Assembly: GCA_000333855.2 (NCBI GenBank)
Contig: CM007320.1
Span: 2,033,369-2,071,329, forward strand
Reading direction: 5' to 3'
Length of the DNA stretch: 37,961 bases
Source: Endotrypanum monterogeii
Taxonomy: Eukaryota; Euglenozoa; Kinetoplastea; Trypanosomatida; Trypanosomatidae
Part shown: positions 37,937 through 37,961 of the stretch, piece by piece
How the letters are laid out: each line of letters starts with the position of its first letter
Numbering within the stretch: the stretch's first letter is position 1
Translations under genes and position numbers: made by a program
The notes under the pieces: model-generated
What the model was told of the DNA's origin: nothing
The model's input: only the letters and a program-made list of their open reading frames with translations
The model's database searches: none

Positions 37937-37961
37937 ATATATATATATATATATATATATA
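37937..37961. repeat. (TA)n microsatellite at the window edge
   Basis: At least 12 TA units; the tract continues beyond the window, so its length is unknown. Confidence 0.9.

Larger units (their letters stand above)
35823..37961. other. Upstream region of the LYAR-like gene, no gene seen
   Basis: No supported gene in 2.1 kb. It contains the LYAR-like 5' untranslated region and acceptor at 35914, (GT)n at 36203-36229, many A runs, and a (TA)n tract at 37937-37961 that reaches the window edge. It is probably the 3' untranslated region of a leftward gene beyond the window. Confidence 0.55.

Overview
The window looks like nuclear DNA of a trypanosomatid, most likely Leishmania or a close relative. 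The evidence is long intron-less genes in two same-strand blocks, GC-balanced coding sequence between long repeat-rich intergenic DNA, polypyrimidine-AG signals typical of spliced-leader trans-splicing ahead of most genes, and protein families with trypanosomatid-style insertions. The species cannot be fixed by eye.

Layout. Two genes read rightward: a large predicted mitochondrial protein with several dsRNA-binding-domain-like segments (1996-6114) and a phosphatidylinositol 4-kinase alpha (7718-15625). Five genes read leftward: a clathrin adaptor AP-1 sigma subunit (17389-16892), a putative mitochondrial zinc-finger protein (19754-18171), a SLC35A-type nucleotide-sugar transporter (24393-23029), a very long serine-rich protein of unknown function (30890-27273) and a LYAR-type nucleolar zinc-finger protein (35822-34827). 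The blocks converge at 15626-16891. This is a convergent strand-switch region where two polycistronic transcription units meet, and it holds several long G runs.

The most striking feature is a near-identical inverted repeat of about 975 bp. Copy 1 (15736-16711) lies inside the convergent switch region just behind the PI4K gene. Copy 2 (21247-22220) is reversed, behind the nucleotide-sugar transporter. My base-by-base comparison finds five substitutions and one single-base length change in a G run. The pair brackets about 4.5 kb with the AP-1 sigma and zinc-finger genes. In both copies the same end abuts an A-run (reading copy 1 on the minus strand), which fits a retroposon-like origin. Long inverted repeats of this kind are known substrates for rearrangement and linear amplicon formation in Leishmania.

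The rest is intergenic or untranslated DNA rich in (TA)n, (CA)n and homopolymer tracts; I found no tRNA, rRNA, snRNA or convincing snoRNA. Several start codons were chosen at the first ATG after a predicted splice acceptor, which shortens the longest open frames. PI4K, AP-1 and the sugar transporter all belong to Golgi/endomembrane biology, but trypanosomatid gene order is generally not functional, so I draw no operon-like conclusion.
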